From Verrucomicrobiaceae bacterium (GTDB taxonomy: Bacteria; Verrucomicrobiota; Verrucomicrobiia; Verrucomicrobiales; Verrucomicrobiaceae), in assembly GCA_016795365.1 (NCBI GenBank), contig JAEUHN010000046.1, positions 62,001 to 126,000 on the forward strand: a stretch of 64,000 nt of DNA. The letters are read 5' to 3'. Shown piece by piece: positions 10,072-18,540 of this stretch. The translations under genes and the position numbers were made by a program. Below the pieces are notes generated by a model. The model had not been told where the DNA came from, searched no databases, and was given only the letters and a program-made list of their open reading frames with translations. Position 1 is the stretch's first letter. The number at the start of each line of letters is the position of its first letter.

Positions 10072-13000
10072 TCACTTCCCCAACCTCACCAGCAAATCCT
10101 TGCTGTCCACGCTCTCGCCGACCTTCACGCAGACTTCCTGCACGGTGCCAGCGATGGGTGACGAGACGGCGGCGAACATCTTCATGGCTTCGAGGGTGAC
10201 GAGGGTTTCGCCTTCTTTCACCTTCTGGCCGACGCTCACGGAAATGCTGGCGACCATGCCGGGCATGGGGGCACCGACTTGCGTCGGGTCGGCGGGATCG
10301 GCCTTCGCTCTCGTGACGACTTCTTTCGCGAGCGTCTTGTTGGTGACGGTGGTGTGGCGTGGGTAGCCGTTGAGTTCGAAGATCGCTGTTTGCTGGCCGT
10401 TCTGGTCGGGCTCAGTGAGGTTGACCAAGCGGACGAAGAGCGTCTTGCCTTCTTCGAGGTGCACGTTGATTTCTTCCTTCTGCGCGAGGCCGTAGTAGTA
10501 GGCGCTGGTGGGCAGCACGGACACGTCGCCATACGTCTTGCGGAAGTCGGCGAACTTCATGAACACGTCGGGATACATGAGGTAGCTCCACACATCGTCG
10601 TCGCTGGGCTTGCGCTTGAGCTTGCCTTCGAGTTCCTCGCGGACCTTGGCCAAATCGACCTTCGCGGCGTGCGTGCCGGGCCGGCCTTTGATGCGTTTGC
10701 CGGTCTTGCCGACGATGGCATCGGCGAGCGCGTTCCACTTCTTCCAGGAGTCCTTCGCTTCATCGGTTTCGAGACCGTAGAAAGGTTCGCCGAGCCAGCC
10801 TTCGAACATGCTGGTCACGTCGTTGCTCCACTTCGTGCCCTTGAGGTTCACGATGTCGGCAGGCTTCACGCCCTTGGCGATGCACTCGATGGCGAGGTCG
10901 CCGACGACCTTGCTGCTCGGTGTCACTTTGATGATGTCGCCGCACATCTGATTCACCTCGGCATACGCCTTGGCGATCTCGGGCCAGCGCGCGGCCATGC
11001 CCATGCCGGTGGCTTGCTCCTTGAGATTCGTGTATTGGCCGCCGGGCATCTCGTGCAGATACACCTCAGCGGTGCCGTAGGGTTCGCTGGTGTCGAAGGG
11101 CTTGTAAATCGCGCGCACGGCCGCCCAGTAGTCGCTGAACTCCTGCAACGCGTCGATGTCGAGCTGCGTGTCGCGCTTCGTGTGCTGAAGCGCGGCGACG
11201 ATGCTGTTGATGTTCGGCTGCGAGGTGCCGCCGCTCATCGAAGCGATGGCTGCATCAGCGACGTTCACGCCTGCGTCGGCGGCTTGCAGAATGCTGCTCG
11301 CGTTGAGGCCACTCGTGTCGTGCGTGTGGAAGTGAATCGGGATGCCGATCTCATCCTTCAGCGTGGAGAACAGCTTCTTCGCCGCATACGGACGCACGAG
11401 GCCGGCCATGTCCTTGATGCACAGCATGTGCGCGCCCATCTTCTCGAGTTCCTTCGCGAGTTTGACGTAATACTTGAGGCCGTATTTGTCGCGCGAGGGA
11501 TCGAGGATGTCGCCGGTGTAGCAGACGGTGCCTTCGCAAATGGACTGCGTGTCCTCGCGCACCGCTTCCATCGCGGCGGTGAGGTTGGGCAAATAGTTGA
11601 GCGAGTCAAAGATGCGGAAGATGTCCATGCCGTTCGCGGCGGCATGTTTGATGAAGCCCTTCACCACGTTGTCCGGGTAGTTGGTGTAACCCACGGCGTT
11701 CGAGCCACGGAAGAGCATCTGGAAAAGGATGTTCGGCACTTTCGCGCGCAGCTGGCGGAGACGCTCCCACGGATCTTCGCGCAGGAAGCGCATGGTCACA
11801 TCGAAGGTCGCTCCACCCCACATCTCCATCGAGAAGAGGTTCGGCGTGCGATGCGCCACGGCGCTCGCGACTTGCAGCATGTCGAACGACCTCATGCGCG
11901 TGGCGAGCAGTGATTGATGCGCGTCGCGGAAGGTCGTGTCCGTCATGAGCAGGCGCTTCTGCTTCGGAATCCACTCGGAGCAGAACTTCTCAGGTCCCAT
12001 TTCCGTGAGCAGGTTCTTCGTGCCCTTCGCAGGCGGCGTGAGGTGATCGAACTTCGGCACGGGCACGGCAGGCAGCTTGCCGATGGTCTTCAAATTGAAG
12101 CCCTTGGCGAACGGATTGCCGTTCACGATCACGTCCGCGATGTAGTTCAGCATCTTCGTCGCGCGGTCCTTGCGCTTCTCGAACTGGAACAGATGCGGAT
12201 TGGTATCAATGAAACGCGTGGTGGCCGCACCAGCGCGGAAGGTGGGGTCAGCGATGACGTTCTCCAGGAAGGGAATGTTCGTCTTCACGCCGCGAATACG
12301 GAACTCGCGCAACGCACGGTCCATGCGGTCGAGCGCCTGCTCATACGTGCGGGCGAAGACCGTGACCTTCACCAGCATCGAGTCGTAGTAGGGCGTGATC
12401 ACCGCGTTCGTGGTGCCGAGCGCACCATCGAGTCGCACACCGAATCCACCGGCGGAGCGATAGGTGAGGATCTTGCCAAAGTCGGGTGTGAAGCCGTTCT
12501 CCGGGTCTTCCGTGGTGATGCGGCATTGGATGGCATAGCCGCTCTTCTCGATGTTGCCCTGCGCAGGCAGCGCGAGCGGTTCTTCGTGAAGCTTGTGCCC
12601 CTGCGCGATGAGGATTTGCGAGCGCACGATGTCGATGCCCGTGATCTCTTCCGTCACCGTGTGCTCCACCTGGATGCGCGGATTCATCTCGATGAAATAC
12701 CAATCGCCCGAGTCCACATCGACGAGGAACTCCACGGTGCCTGCGTGCGTGTAGCCGACTTCCTTCGCGATGGCGAGCGAGGCATTGCAGAGACCATCAA
12801 TGATCTTCTGGTCCACCTTGTAGCTCGGTGCCTGCTCGATCACCTTCTGGTGACGACGCTGCACGGAGCAATCGCGCTCGTGCAAATGCAGCACGTTGCC
12901 GTGCTTGTCCGCCAAGATCTGCACTTCGATGTGCTTCGCGCGACCGACGAACTTCTCCAGGAACACCGCGCCATTGCCGAAGGCACGCTTCGCTTCCGTC

Positions 13001-13626
13001 TGTGCTTCGTCGAGCAGCTTCTCCAAGTCCTCCGCCTTCTGCACCACGCGCATGCCGCGACCACCGCCGCCGAACGCCGCCTTGATGATCAGCGGGAAGC
13101 CGATCTTCTTCGCCACCGCCATCGCTTCCTTTTTCGATTCCACCGGGTCCTTCGTGCCCTGCAGCGTCGGAATCTTGAGCTTGTCCGCCACATTGCGCGC
13201 CGCAGTCTTGTCGCCCATCATGTTGAGGATCTTCGCATCCGGTCCGATGAAGATGATGCCAGCATCCGCGCAAGCCTTCGAGAATACGGGATTCTCCGAA
13301 AGGAAGCCATAGCCCGGATGAATCGCATCCACACCCTTCTCCACCGCGAGCGCTACGATGCCTTCGATGTCGAGATACGCACCCAGCGGTCCCTTGTCCT
13401 TGTTCAACTCATAAGCCTCATCCGCCTTGAAGCGATGCGGGCAGAATCGGTCCTCCTGCGCATAGATGCCCACCGTCCGAATGCCCAGCTCAGTTGCCGC
13501 ACGCATCACGCGAATGGCAATCTCGGAACGATTGGCGACCATCAGCTTCTTGATGGGACGGATGGCTCCGACTTCATACAAATCGTTGCGGAGCTGGTGG
13601 GAGGTTTTCTTTTTGGCGGTTGGCAT
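10072..13626 (-). CDS. pyc: Pyruvate carboxylase
   Basis: This biotin enzyme makes oxaloacetate from pyruvate, bicarbonate and ATP and so refills the TCA cycle. The start at MPTAKKKTSHQL gives 1184 residues, the usual length for single-chain enzymes. Domain order: biotin carboxylase with KLMVANRSEIAIRVMRAA near residue 27 and the ATP-grasp glycine loop AAFGGGGRGMRVV near 185; carboxyltransferase with the metal-site motif TDTTFRDAHQSL near 560, MLFRGSNAVGYTNYPDNVV, and IKDMAGLV holding the modified lysine; then a C-terminal biotinyl domain with the EAMKM motif (biotin-accepting lysine near 1149). All parts appear intact. It is flanked by a TetR gene read divergently, about 130 bp away, which could regulate it. 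Confidence 0.97.
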   Translation of the reverse strand: MPTAKKKTSHQLRNDLYEVGAIRPIKKLMVANRSEIAIRVMRAATELGIRTVGIYAQEDRFCPHRFKADEAYELNKDKGPLGAYLDIEGIVALAVEKGVDAIHPGYGFLSENPVFSKACADAGIIFIGPDAKILNMMGDKTAARNVADKLKIPTLQGTKDPVESKKEAMAVAKKIGFPLIIKAAFGGGGRGMRVVQKAEDLEKLLDEAQTEAKRAFGNGAVFLEKFVGRAKHIEVQILADKHGNVLHLHERDCSVQRRHQKVIEQAPSYKVDQKIIDGLCNASLAIAKEVGYTHAGTVEFLVDVDSGDWYFIEMNPRIQVEHTVTEEITGIDIVRSQILIAQGHKLHEEPLALPAQGNIEKSGYAIQCRITTEDPENGFTPDFGKILTYRSAGGFGVRLDGALGTTNAVITPYYDSMLVKVTVFARTYEQALDRMDRALREFRIRGVKTNIPFLENVIADPTFRAGAATTRFIDTNPHLFQFEKRKDRATKMLNYIADVIVNGNPFAKGFNLKTIGKLPAVPVPKFDHLTPPAKGTKNLLTEMGPEKFCSEWIPKQKRLLMTDTTFRDAHQSLLATRMRSFDMLQVASAVAHRTPNLFSMEMWGGATFDVTMRFLREDPWERLRQLRAKVPNILFQMLFRGSNAVGYTNYPDNVVKGFIKHAAANGMDIFRIFDSLNYLPNLTAAMEAVREDTQSICEGTVCYTGDILDPSRDKYGLKYYVKLAKELEKMGAHMLCIKDMAGLVRPYAAKKLFSTLKDEIGIPIHFHTHDTSGLNASSILQAADAGVNVADAAIASMSGGTSQPNINSIVAALQHTKRDTQLDIDALQEFSDYWAAVRAIYKPFDTSEPYGTAEVYLHEMPGGQYTNLKEQATGMGMAARWPEIAKAYAEVNQMCGDIIKVTPSSKVVGDLAIECIAKGVKPADIVNLKGTKWSNDVTSMFEGWLGEPFYGLETDEAKDSWKKWNALADAIVGKTGKRIKGRPGTHAAKVDLAKVREELEGKLKRKPSDDDVWSYLMYPDVFMKFADFRKTYGDVSVLPTSAYYYGLAQKEEINVHLEEGKTLFVRLVNLTEPDQNGQQTAIFELNGYPRHTTVTNKTLAKEVVTRAKADPADPTQVGAPMPGMVASISVSVGQKVKEGETLVTLEAMKMFAAVSSPIAGTVQEVCVKVGESVDSKDLLVRLGK

Positions 13627-13739
13627 GGTGAGCGCGTGGGTTGGAAATGAGGTGCAAGCAGTCAAGGCCTAGGGGTCCTGAGAAAGCGGTCGGATTGTCT
13701 CACGATGCTGATGGCTGGCAAGCCTGGAGATCGAAAGTT

Positions 13740-13768
13740 TTGACAACTCTATCTAGCGCATGATAGAC
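13740..13768 (+). promoter_or_regulatory. Possible sigma-70-type promoter for the TetR gene
   Basis: A perfect TTGACA (13740-13745) is followed at 17 bp by a weak -10 (ATAGAC). If used, transcription would start at or just before the ATG at 13775, giving a nearly leaderless mRNA. The -10 is poor, so this is tentative. Confidence 0.22.
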
Positions 13769-14332
13769 ATGGCAATGGCCAAGCGGAAGGACGTTACCAA
13801 AGAACAGATCATCGAGATTGCCGCGATGATGGTGCGAACGAGAGGCTGCAATGGCTTCAGCACTCGACAGCTCGCCGATGAAGTGGGCATCAGCAGCGCC
13901 AGTCTCCACCATCACTTCACGACTAAGGACGATCTCATCGCTGCTGTGGCAGCGACTTGTCGAGATCGCGTGAACCGTTCCCAAGGAGTGATCGCTGCGG
14001 AGATCGAGGGATTCGCCCTTCATCTGAGCCATTCGTCCCAGGCGCTCGGTGATGATGCATTGCTGATCGCCATGCTCGCTGCCGATTTTCCCACCTTGCC
14101 TGCTAAGTCCCAAGACGAAGCTCGCCAGTTGATCGCGAACTTGCGTGGCTGGCTGTCGCGCTTTGTGGCGCAGGCTCGAACCGATGGCGAGCTTCCAGAG
14201 GATGCTGTGCCCGACCAAGTCGCTGGCAACGTGCTCGCCGAGATCCTCGGCAGCGCCTTGCTCCAGCGCGTGGCTTTGCCCGGCACTCTGCCAGTGCCTC
14301 CAATGACGTGGGGCTGGCAGCGGGTCGATTGA
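13760..14332 (+). CDS. TetR/AcrR-family transcriptional regulator
   Basis: Residues 12-60 form the TetR DNA-binding domain: KEQIIEIAAMMVRTRGCNGF, then STRQLADEVGISSASLHHHF with the recognition helix, then TTKDDLIAAV. The remaining 130 residues are helical ligand-binding/dimer sequence; part of it (EAEIEGFALHLSHSSQALG) resembles C-terminal domains of small TetR regulators of the LmrA/YxaF kind. Three closely spaced ATGs (13760, 13769, 13775) are possible starts. It is divergent from pyc and 115 bp upstream of the PEP-hydrolase-like gene on the same strand, so either could be a target. Autorepression through the short divergent gap is likely, as usual in this family, but no operator palindrome stands out. 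Confidence 0.85.
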   Translation: MIDMAMAKRKDVTKEQIIEIAAMMVRTRGCNGFSTRQLADEVGISSASLHHHFTTKDDLIAAVAATCRDRVNRSQGVIAAEIEGFALHLSHSSQALGDDALLIAMLAADFPTLPAKSQDEARQLIANLRGWLSRFVAQARTDGELPEDAVPDQVAGNVLAEILGSALLQRVALPGTLPVPPMTWGWQRVD

Positions 14333-14447
14333 GTGTGGGTTTCAGATAGTGAATGGAGCAAAGAAGCTGGATGCGGCTGGCTTTCTCTGCATCTACAAGC
14401 GCCGACCGCAATAGGCGGACTTGCTTCAACTCAACCTACTCACTGCC

Positions 14448-15305
14448 ATGCCCAATATCTGGACCGGAAAAGGGAATCCTTACACTCGTCAGGAAGTCGT
14501 CGATCGTCTGAACGCCACGCTTGCAAAGGGCGAGCCGATCATTGCCGCTGGAGCAGGCACGGGCATCAGCGCGAAGTTCATCGAGAAGGGCGGCGCGGAC
14601 CTCATCATCATCTACAACTCGGGCCGCTTCCGCATGATGGGGCACGGTTCGACCTGCGGCCTGATGGCGTATGGCGATGCGAACGCGATCGCGATGGAGA
14701 TCGGCGAATACGAGGTGCTGCCGGTGGTGAATGAGATTCCGGTGGTGTGCGGTGTGCACGCCACGGACCCACGTCGCCGCATGTGGCACTGGCTGGGTCG
14801 CGTGAAGGAGATGGGCTTCAGCGGCGTGAACAACTTCCCCACGCACACGATCGTGGACGGTCACTTCCGTGGTGTGCTTGAGGAGACGGGCATGAGCGTG
14901 CAGAAGGAGTTCGAGATGGTCGGGCTCGCGCGTCGCATGGATCTTTTCAGCATCGTGTATGTAGCGACGCCCGAGGAGGCGATCGAGATGACCAAGCAAG
15001 GCGCGGATGCTGTGATCGCCCACGTCGGCACCACGGTTGGCGGCAGCATCGGCGTGGTGAACGCCGTCGTCGATTGGGACTTCACCGTGAACCGCACGCA
15101 AGAGATCATCGACGCGGCGAAGAGCGTGAACAAAGACGTCTTCACCCTCACGCATGGCGGTCCGATCAACACACCGAAGGACGTGGAGTTCATCCTCAGC
15201 AAGACGACCGCTGATGGTTTCGTTGGTGCGAGCAGTCTGGAGCGCATGGGCGTCGAGGACTCGCTCACGAGCCTGACGCGTGAGTTCAAGGCGGTGCGCA
15301 GGTGA
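14448..15305 (+). CDS. PEP-hydrolase-family TIM-barrel protein
   Basis: The start at MPNIWTGKGNPYTRQEV is favoured over the earlier TTG. The 285 residues match the phosphoenolpyruvate hydrolase-like TIM-barrel family: IIAAGAGTGISAKFIEKGGADLIIIYNSGRFRMMG at the N-terminus (key parts GAGTG and NSGRFRM), then GVHATDPRRRMW, GVNNFPTHTIVDG, and HVGTTVGGSIG near the C-terminus. Family members resemble isocitrate lyase/PEP-mutase barrels and often sit beside Tm-1-like ATP-binding proteins; no such partner is here. The chemistry in this family is poorly established, so hydrolysis of PEP or a related C-P or C-C substrate is only a name-based suggestion. A TetR gene lies immediately upstream. Confidence 0.8.
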   Translation: MPNIWTGKGNPYTRQEVVDRLNATLAKGEPIIAAGAGTGISAKFIEKGGADLIIIYNSGRFRMMGHGSTCGLMAYGDANAIAMEIGEYEVLPVVNEIPVVCGVHATDPRRRMWHWLGRVKEMGFSGVNNFPTHTIVDGHFRGVLEETGMSVQKEFEMVGLARRMDLFSIVYVATPEEAIEMTKQGADAVIAHVGTTVGGSIGVVNAVVDWDFTVNRTQEIIDAAKSVNKDVFTLTHGGPINTPKDVEFILSKTTADGFVGASSLERMGVEDSLTSLTREFKAVRR

Positions 15306-15461
15306 TGCTTCGTATCAATAGGTGAGATGTGGAGAAGACCGGTTCTTCTGACTTCTCCACTTCGTCTCGCGGCTGCGCTTCTGCTATCGTTCACCGTGCT
15401 TCGATTGGTGCGGTGAAGGAAAGGCTTGTCACATCAGTCGCGTTTCCCGTAGCCTCACATC

Positions 15462-15722
15462 ATGAACTCCAGCGTCTGCCGCACTCTCAGCACCATCTGC
15501 TTCCAAGCAGGAATCCTGTCGGTCATTCTTTCGATCACCATCTGGTGGTTCCTCAATGGTGACGATACGGAGACGAAGGCGCATGCGGAGCGCTTCGGCA
15601 TCTTCGTCGGTCTCTGGGCACCCACGCTGCTGATTCTGTCGAACCGCTTTGATCGGTATGCTGACAAGGCGAAGCCGCTGCCTGGCATGAGCGAAGAAGC
15701 GGAAGACGAACCGAAGGCTTGA
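15462..15722 (+). CDS. Small membrane protein, unknown function
   Basis: The 86-residue protein has two hydrophobic segments, SVILSITIWWFLNG (about 19-33) and FGIFVGLWAPTLLILSN (about 46-62), joined by a short charged loop, and an acidic C-terminal tail (MSEEAEDEPKA). This is a plausible two-helix inner-membrane protein with both ends in the cytoplasm. No family is recognised. It stands alone between the PEP-hydrolase-like gene and yraN. Confidence 0.6.
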   Translation: MNSSVCRTLSTICFQAGILSVILSITIWWFLNGDDTETKAHAERFGIFVGLWAPTLLILSNRFDRYADKAKPLPGMSEEAEDEPKA

Positions 15723-15753
15723 GCACGGCGGAGTTTTTGGTCAACCTCGCCGC

Positions 15754-16245
15754 ATGGACATGCGAGAGCCGATGCGACGTTGGCGAAGACGACTGGCTCT
15801 GTGGCGAGCTGCGTCGCTGACTCGCCGTTTTCATCGGGAGGTGTGTGGTCAGCGTCTGACCAGCAAGGAGGTGGGCGACCTGGGCGAGGTGATCGCGGCG
15901 AAGTGGCTGTGCAAGCATGGGCGGAAGGTTTTGTATCGGAACTTCGCAGCGCCTGAAGGCGGCGAGGTGGACATCGTATGCCGACATGGGGCGACACTGG
16001 CCTTCAACGAGGTGAAGACGCGCACGAGCGTGGGGCTGTATCGACCGGCGGATGCGGTGAATGCGGACAAGGAGGAACTCATTCAGCGAGGGGCGAAGCG
16101 CTGGCTGGCGATGCTCGGCAATCCGGTGATCCCGTTTCGATTCGATATCGTGGAGGTCTATCTGATCGAAGGCGAGCTGCCGCGAGTGAATGTGATCGAG
16201 CGTGCCTTCACGATGCCCGAAGGAAATCTCACAGGGCGCGTGTGA
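15754..16245 (+). CDS. yraN: YraN/UPF0102 family nuclease-like protein
   Basis: The protein has the UPF0102 core: GDLGEVIAAKWLCKHGRKVLYRNF, then EGGEVDIVCRHGATLAFNEVKTRTS, which carries the E-x-D-(about 12)-E-x-K pattern of the PD-(D/E)XK nuclease fold, then INR-like packing (AKRWLAMLG) and FRFDIVEVYL. The family is about 120 residues; here an extra basic N-terminus of about 40 residues (MRRWRRRLALWRAASLTRRF) precedes the core and may be real or may reflect a later start. The cellular role of YraN is unproven. It is followed by a sugar kinase 34 bp downstream. Confidence 0.85.
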   Translation: MDMREPMRRWRRRLALWRAASLTRRFHREVCGQRLTSKEVGDLGEVIAAKWLCKHGRKVLYRNFAAPEGGEVDIVCRHGATLAFNEVKTRTSVGLYRPADAVNADKEELIQRGAKRWLAMLGNPVIPFRFDIVEVYLIEGELPRVNVIERAFTMPEGNLTGRV

Positions 16246-16279
16246 CTTGCGCGATGGGTCGTGCGTGCTTTTCTGCGCG

Positions 16280-17374
16280 ATGCCTCTCTCGCTCCGTCCT
16301 GCCTCTGAATGTCGTTACGATCTGCTCGCCCTCGGTGAAGTGCTGCTGCGCCTTGATCCTGGTGAAAGCCGCATCCGCACCTCGCGTCGGTTCACGGCCT
16401 GGGAGGGTGGGGGGGAATACAATGTGGCGCGTGGCTTGCGTCGTTGCTTTGACTTGCGAACGGGGCTGCTGAGTTCCTTTGCTGACAATGAGATTGGTCG
16501 TTTGCTGGAGGACCTCATTTTTCAAGGCGGTGTCGATACCGCGAATGTGAAGTGGGTGCCCTATGACGGCATGGGCAAGCGGGTGCGCAATCCGATCAAC
16601 TTCACCGAGCGCGGCTACGGCTTGCGCGGTGCGAAGGGATGTGTCGATCGTGGGCACAGTGCGGCCTCACAGATGAAGCCGGGTGACTTCGATTGGGATG
16701 ATCTTTTCGGGAAGCAAGGCGTTCGCTGGCTGCACACCGGCGGCATCTTGGCGGGTCTGAGCGAGACGACCACGGCACTGGCCATCGAAGCGTGCAAGGC
16801 GGCGAAGAAGCATGGTGTGGTCGTGTCTTATGATCTGAACTATCGGCCCTCGCTGTGGCAGGAGCGTGGTGGGTTTGCTGCTGCACAGGCGGTCAATCGC
16901 GAACTCGCAGCGTATGTGGATGTGATGTTCGGCGTGCTGACGGACAGCGAGCCTGCGGGCATGCCCACCAACAGCGATCCCAGCGACATCTTTGCCGATC
17001 AGGCCAAGGCGCTGCGGGCGGGCATGGAGGACATGCGTGTGAAGTATCCGAACATCAAGGTGGTGGCCGCGACGCTGCGCCGCGTGCATACGGCGACCAA
17101 GAATGACTGGGGTGCCTGCGCGATGATCGACGGCGAGTTTGTCCGCGCGCGCAACTATCCGAATCTCGACATCCTCGATCGCATCGGTGGCGGTGATGGA
17201 TTTGTCAGTGGTCTGGTCTATGGCCTGATCAACGGTGAGTCCGCTCAGCTGTCGCTTGACCTCGGTGCGGCGCACGGAGCGCTGGCGATGAGCACACCTG
17301 GCGACAACAGCATGGCCACGCTGGCCGAAGTGCTGAAGCTCGCGCAGGGCGGCGATGCGAAGGTGCAGCGGTAA
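16280..17374 (+). CDS. kdgK: PfkB-family sugar kinase, 2-keto-3-deoxygluconate kinase-like
   Basis: The start at MPLSLRPASECRYDLLALGEV places the first beta strand of the ribokinase fold at the N-terminus and avoids overlap with yraN. The landmarks are the glycine-rich sugar site WEGGGEYNVARGL, the VSYDLNYRPSLW motif that is common in KDG kinases, and the catalytic/anion-hole motif DRIGGGDGFVSGL near residue 305, where GGGDGF replaces the more usual GAGDAF. At 364 residues it is slightly longer than the family. It would phosphorylate 2-keto-3-deoxygluconate or a similar keto-sugar acid from uronic acid breakdown. No aldolase is nearby. It converges on a second PfkB gene through a shared terminator. 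Confidence 0.78.
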   Translation: MPLSLRPASECRYDLLALGEVLLRLDPGESRIRTSRRFTAWEGGGEYNVARGLRRCFDLRTGLLSSFADNEIGRLLEDLIFQGGVDTANVKWVPYDGMGKRVRNPINFTERGYGLRGAKGCVDRGHSAASQMKPGDFDWDDLFGKQGVRWLHTGGILAGLSETTTALAIEACKAAKKHGVVVSYDLNYRPSLWQERGGFAAAQAVNRELAAYVDVMFGVLTDSEPAGMPTNSDPSDIFADQAKALRAGMEDMRVKYPNIKVVAATLRRVHTATKNDWGACAMIDGEFVRARNYPNLDILDRIGGGDGFVSGLVYGLINGESAQLSLDLGAAHGALAMSTPGDNSMATLAEVLKLAQGGDAKVQR

Positions 17375-17389
17375 CGAACCCGACAAACA

Positions 17390-17418
17390 AAAGAGCCGAT
17401 CAGTGCGATCGGCTCTTT
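17390..17418. terminator. Bidirectional terminator between two sugar-kinase genes
   Basis: A perfect 12-bp stem (AAAGAGCCGATC / GATCGGCTCTTT) with a 5-nt loop lies 15 bp after kdgK and 23 bp after the stop of the convergent gene. T-rich flanks are on both sides, so it can serve both transcripts. Confidence 0.88.
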
Positions 17419-17441
17419 GTTGGTCGAGGCTGTCGAGTTGA

Positions 17442-18362
17442 TCAGGCGAAGCTCGTGTAGTTCTTTAGTTCCGCGATGCGTGCGGCGACGTCGTCGGCGG
17501 TCACGGATTGCAGACGGCGAGTGCTGAAAGCTTCGCAGGTGAAGCTGGCGGTGACGCTGCCATGGACGACAGCCGTCTTGAGATCATCGAAGGTCGGCTT
17601 GCTCTTGCCATTGGCCGCGAGCCAGCCTGCGAGGCCACCGAGGAAGGAGTCGCCTGCGCCCGTGGGATCGAAGACGGAGGGCAGGGGATAGGCGGAGCAG
17701 GAGAAGAAGTCCTGCGCACCGGGGCCGAAGAGGTAGCTGCCGTGCTCACCGCGCTTCACGACCACGTAGCGCGGTCCTTTTTCCTGGAGGCGACGGCCAG
17801 CGGTGATGAGGTTGGTGGTGCCGGCGAATTCCTTGGCCTCGCCATCGTTGATCACGAGCAGGTCGATCTTCTTCAGCACCTCATGCAGGCGTTCGTTGGC
17901 GATCTCGATCCAGAGGTCCATCGTGTCGGCAGCGATGAACTCGGCACCGGTGCATTGCTCCAGGGTTTGCAGTTGGTTGTCGGGGCTCATGTTGGCCAGC
18001 ACCGCGACCTTCGCGGCAGAGCGCACGGCTTCGGGCACCTTGGGCAGCCAGTTCTCCAGCACGTTGATGCCCACCTTGTGGGTGGTGCGGGTGTTCATGT
18101 CGTTGAAGTATTCGCCAGTCCAGGTGAAGCTCTCTTGCGGGCTGTGCTCAATGCCATCCAGTGACACTCCGCGCGCGGCGAGCATGTCGAGGTGTTCCTT
18201 GGGAAAGTCGTGGCCGACGATGCCGACGATGTGAGCGGGCTTGCAGAAGATGCTGGCCGCGAGCGCTGCATACGAAGCGGAACCGCCGAGCAGACCGTTC
18301 TGAGTTTCGGTGGGGGTCTTGACGTTGTCGATGGCGACTGATCCGGCGATGACGATGGACAT
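17442..18362 (-). CDS. PfkB-family carbohydrate/nucleoside kinase
   Basis: The 306-residue protein has the ribokinase fold: MSIVIAGSVAIDNVKTP, the sugar-binding GGSASYAALAAS motif, an IVGIVGHDFP strand, and the DPTGAGDSFLGGL catalytic signature near residue 230. The sequence (FTWTGEYFNDMNTRTTHKVG, PDNQLQTLEQCTG) resembles a group of bacterial PfkB proteins often annotated as sugar or nucleoside kinases rather than fructokinase or KDG kinase. The substrate cannot be named from sequence. It is convergent with kdgK and divergent from the BON/OmpA-like gene, with a 178-bp gap. Confidence 0.82.
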   Translation of the reverse strand: MSIVIAGSVAIDNVKTPTETQNGLLGGSASYAALAASIFCKPAHIVGIVGHDFPKEHLDMLAARGVSLDGIEHSPQESFTWTGEYFNDMNTRTTHKVGINVLENWLPKVPEAVRSAAKVAVLANMSPDNQLQTLEQCTGAEFIAADTMDLWIEIANERLHEVLKKIDLLVINDGEAKEFAGTTNLITAGRRLQEKGPRYVVVKRGEHGSYLFGPGAQDFFSCSAYPLPSVFDPTGAGDSFLGGLAGWLAANGKSKPTFDDLKTAVVHGSVTASFTCEAFSTRRLQSVTADDVAARIAELKNYTSFA

Positions 18363-18540
18363 GGTGTGGTAGGGTGGGAAAAAGTGAGCGGGAGCCGTAG
18401 GCGGTGCGGGCGTGGTGTAAACTTGTTTTCGTGACCGCCGGACCGGGTGAAGAAACTTCTCGCCGCAGCCGGGACGGGCGCGATATAGAAAATGCAGGTC
18501 GGCGTTTCACGTCGATAAATGGCCTCGGTCGTTTTTCCTC

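Noticed and set aside
10279..13650. Long open frames on the plus strand opposite pyc (about 544 and 578 codons)
   Set aside because: They are antisense to a clear pyruvate carboxylase. The protein text is Arg/His/Leu rich with no motif, as expected for shadows of GC-rich codons.
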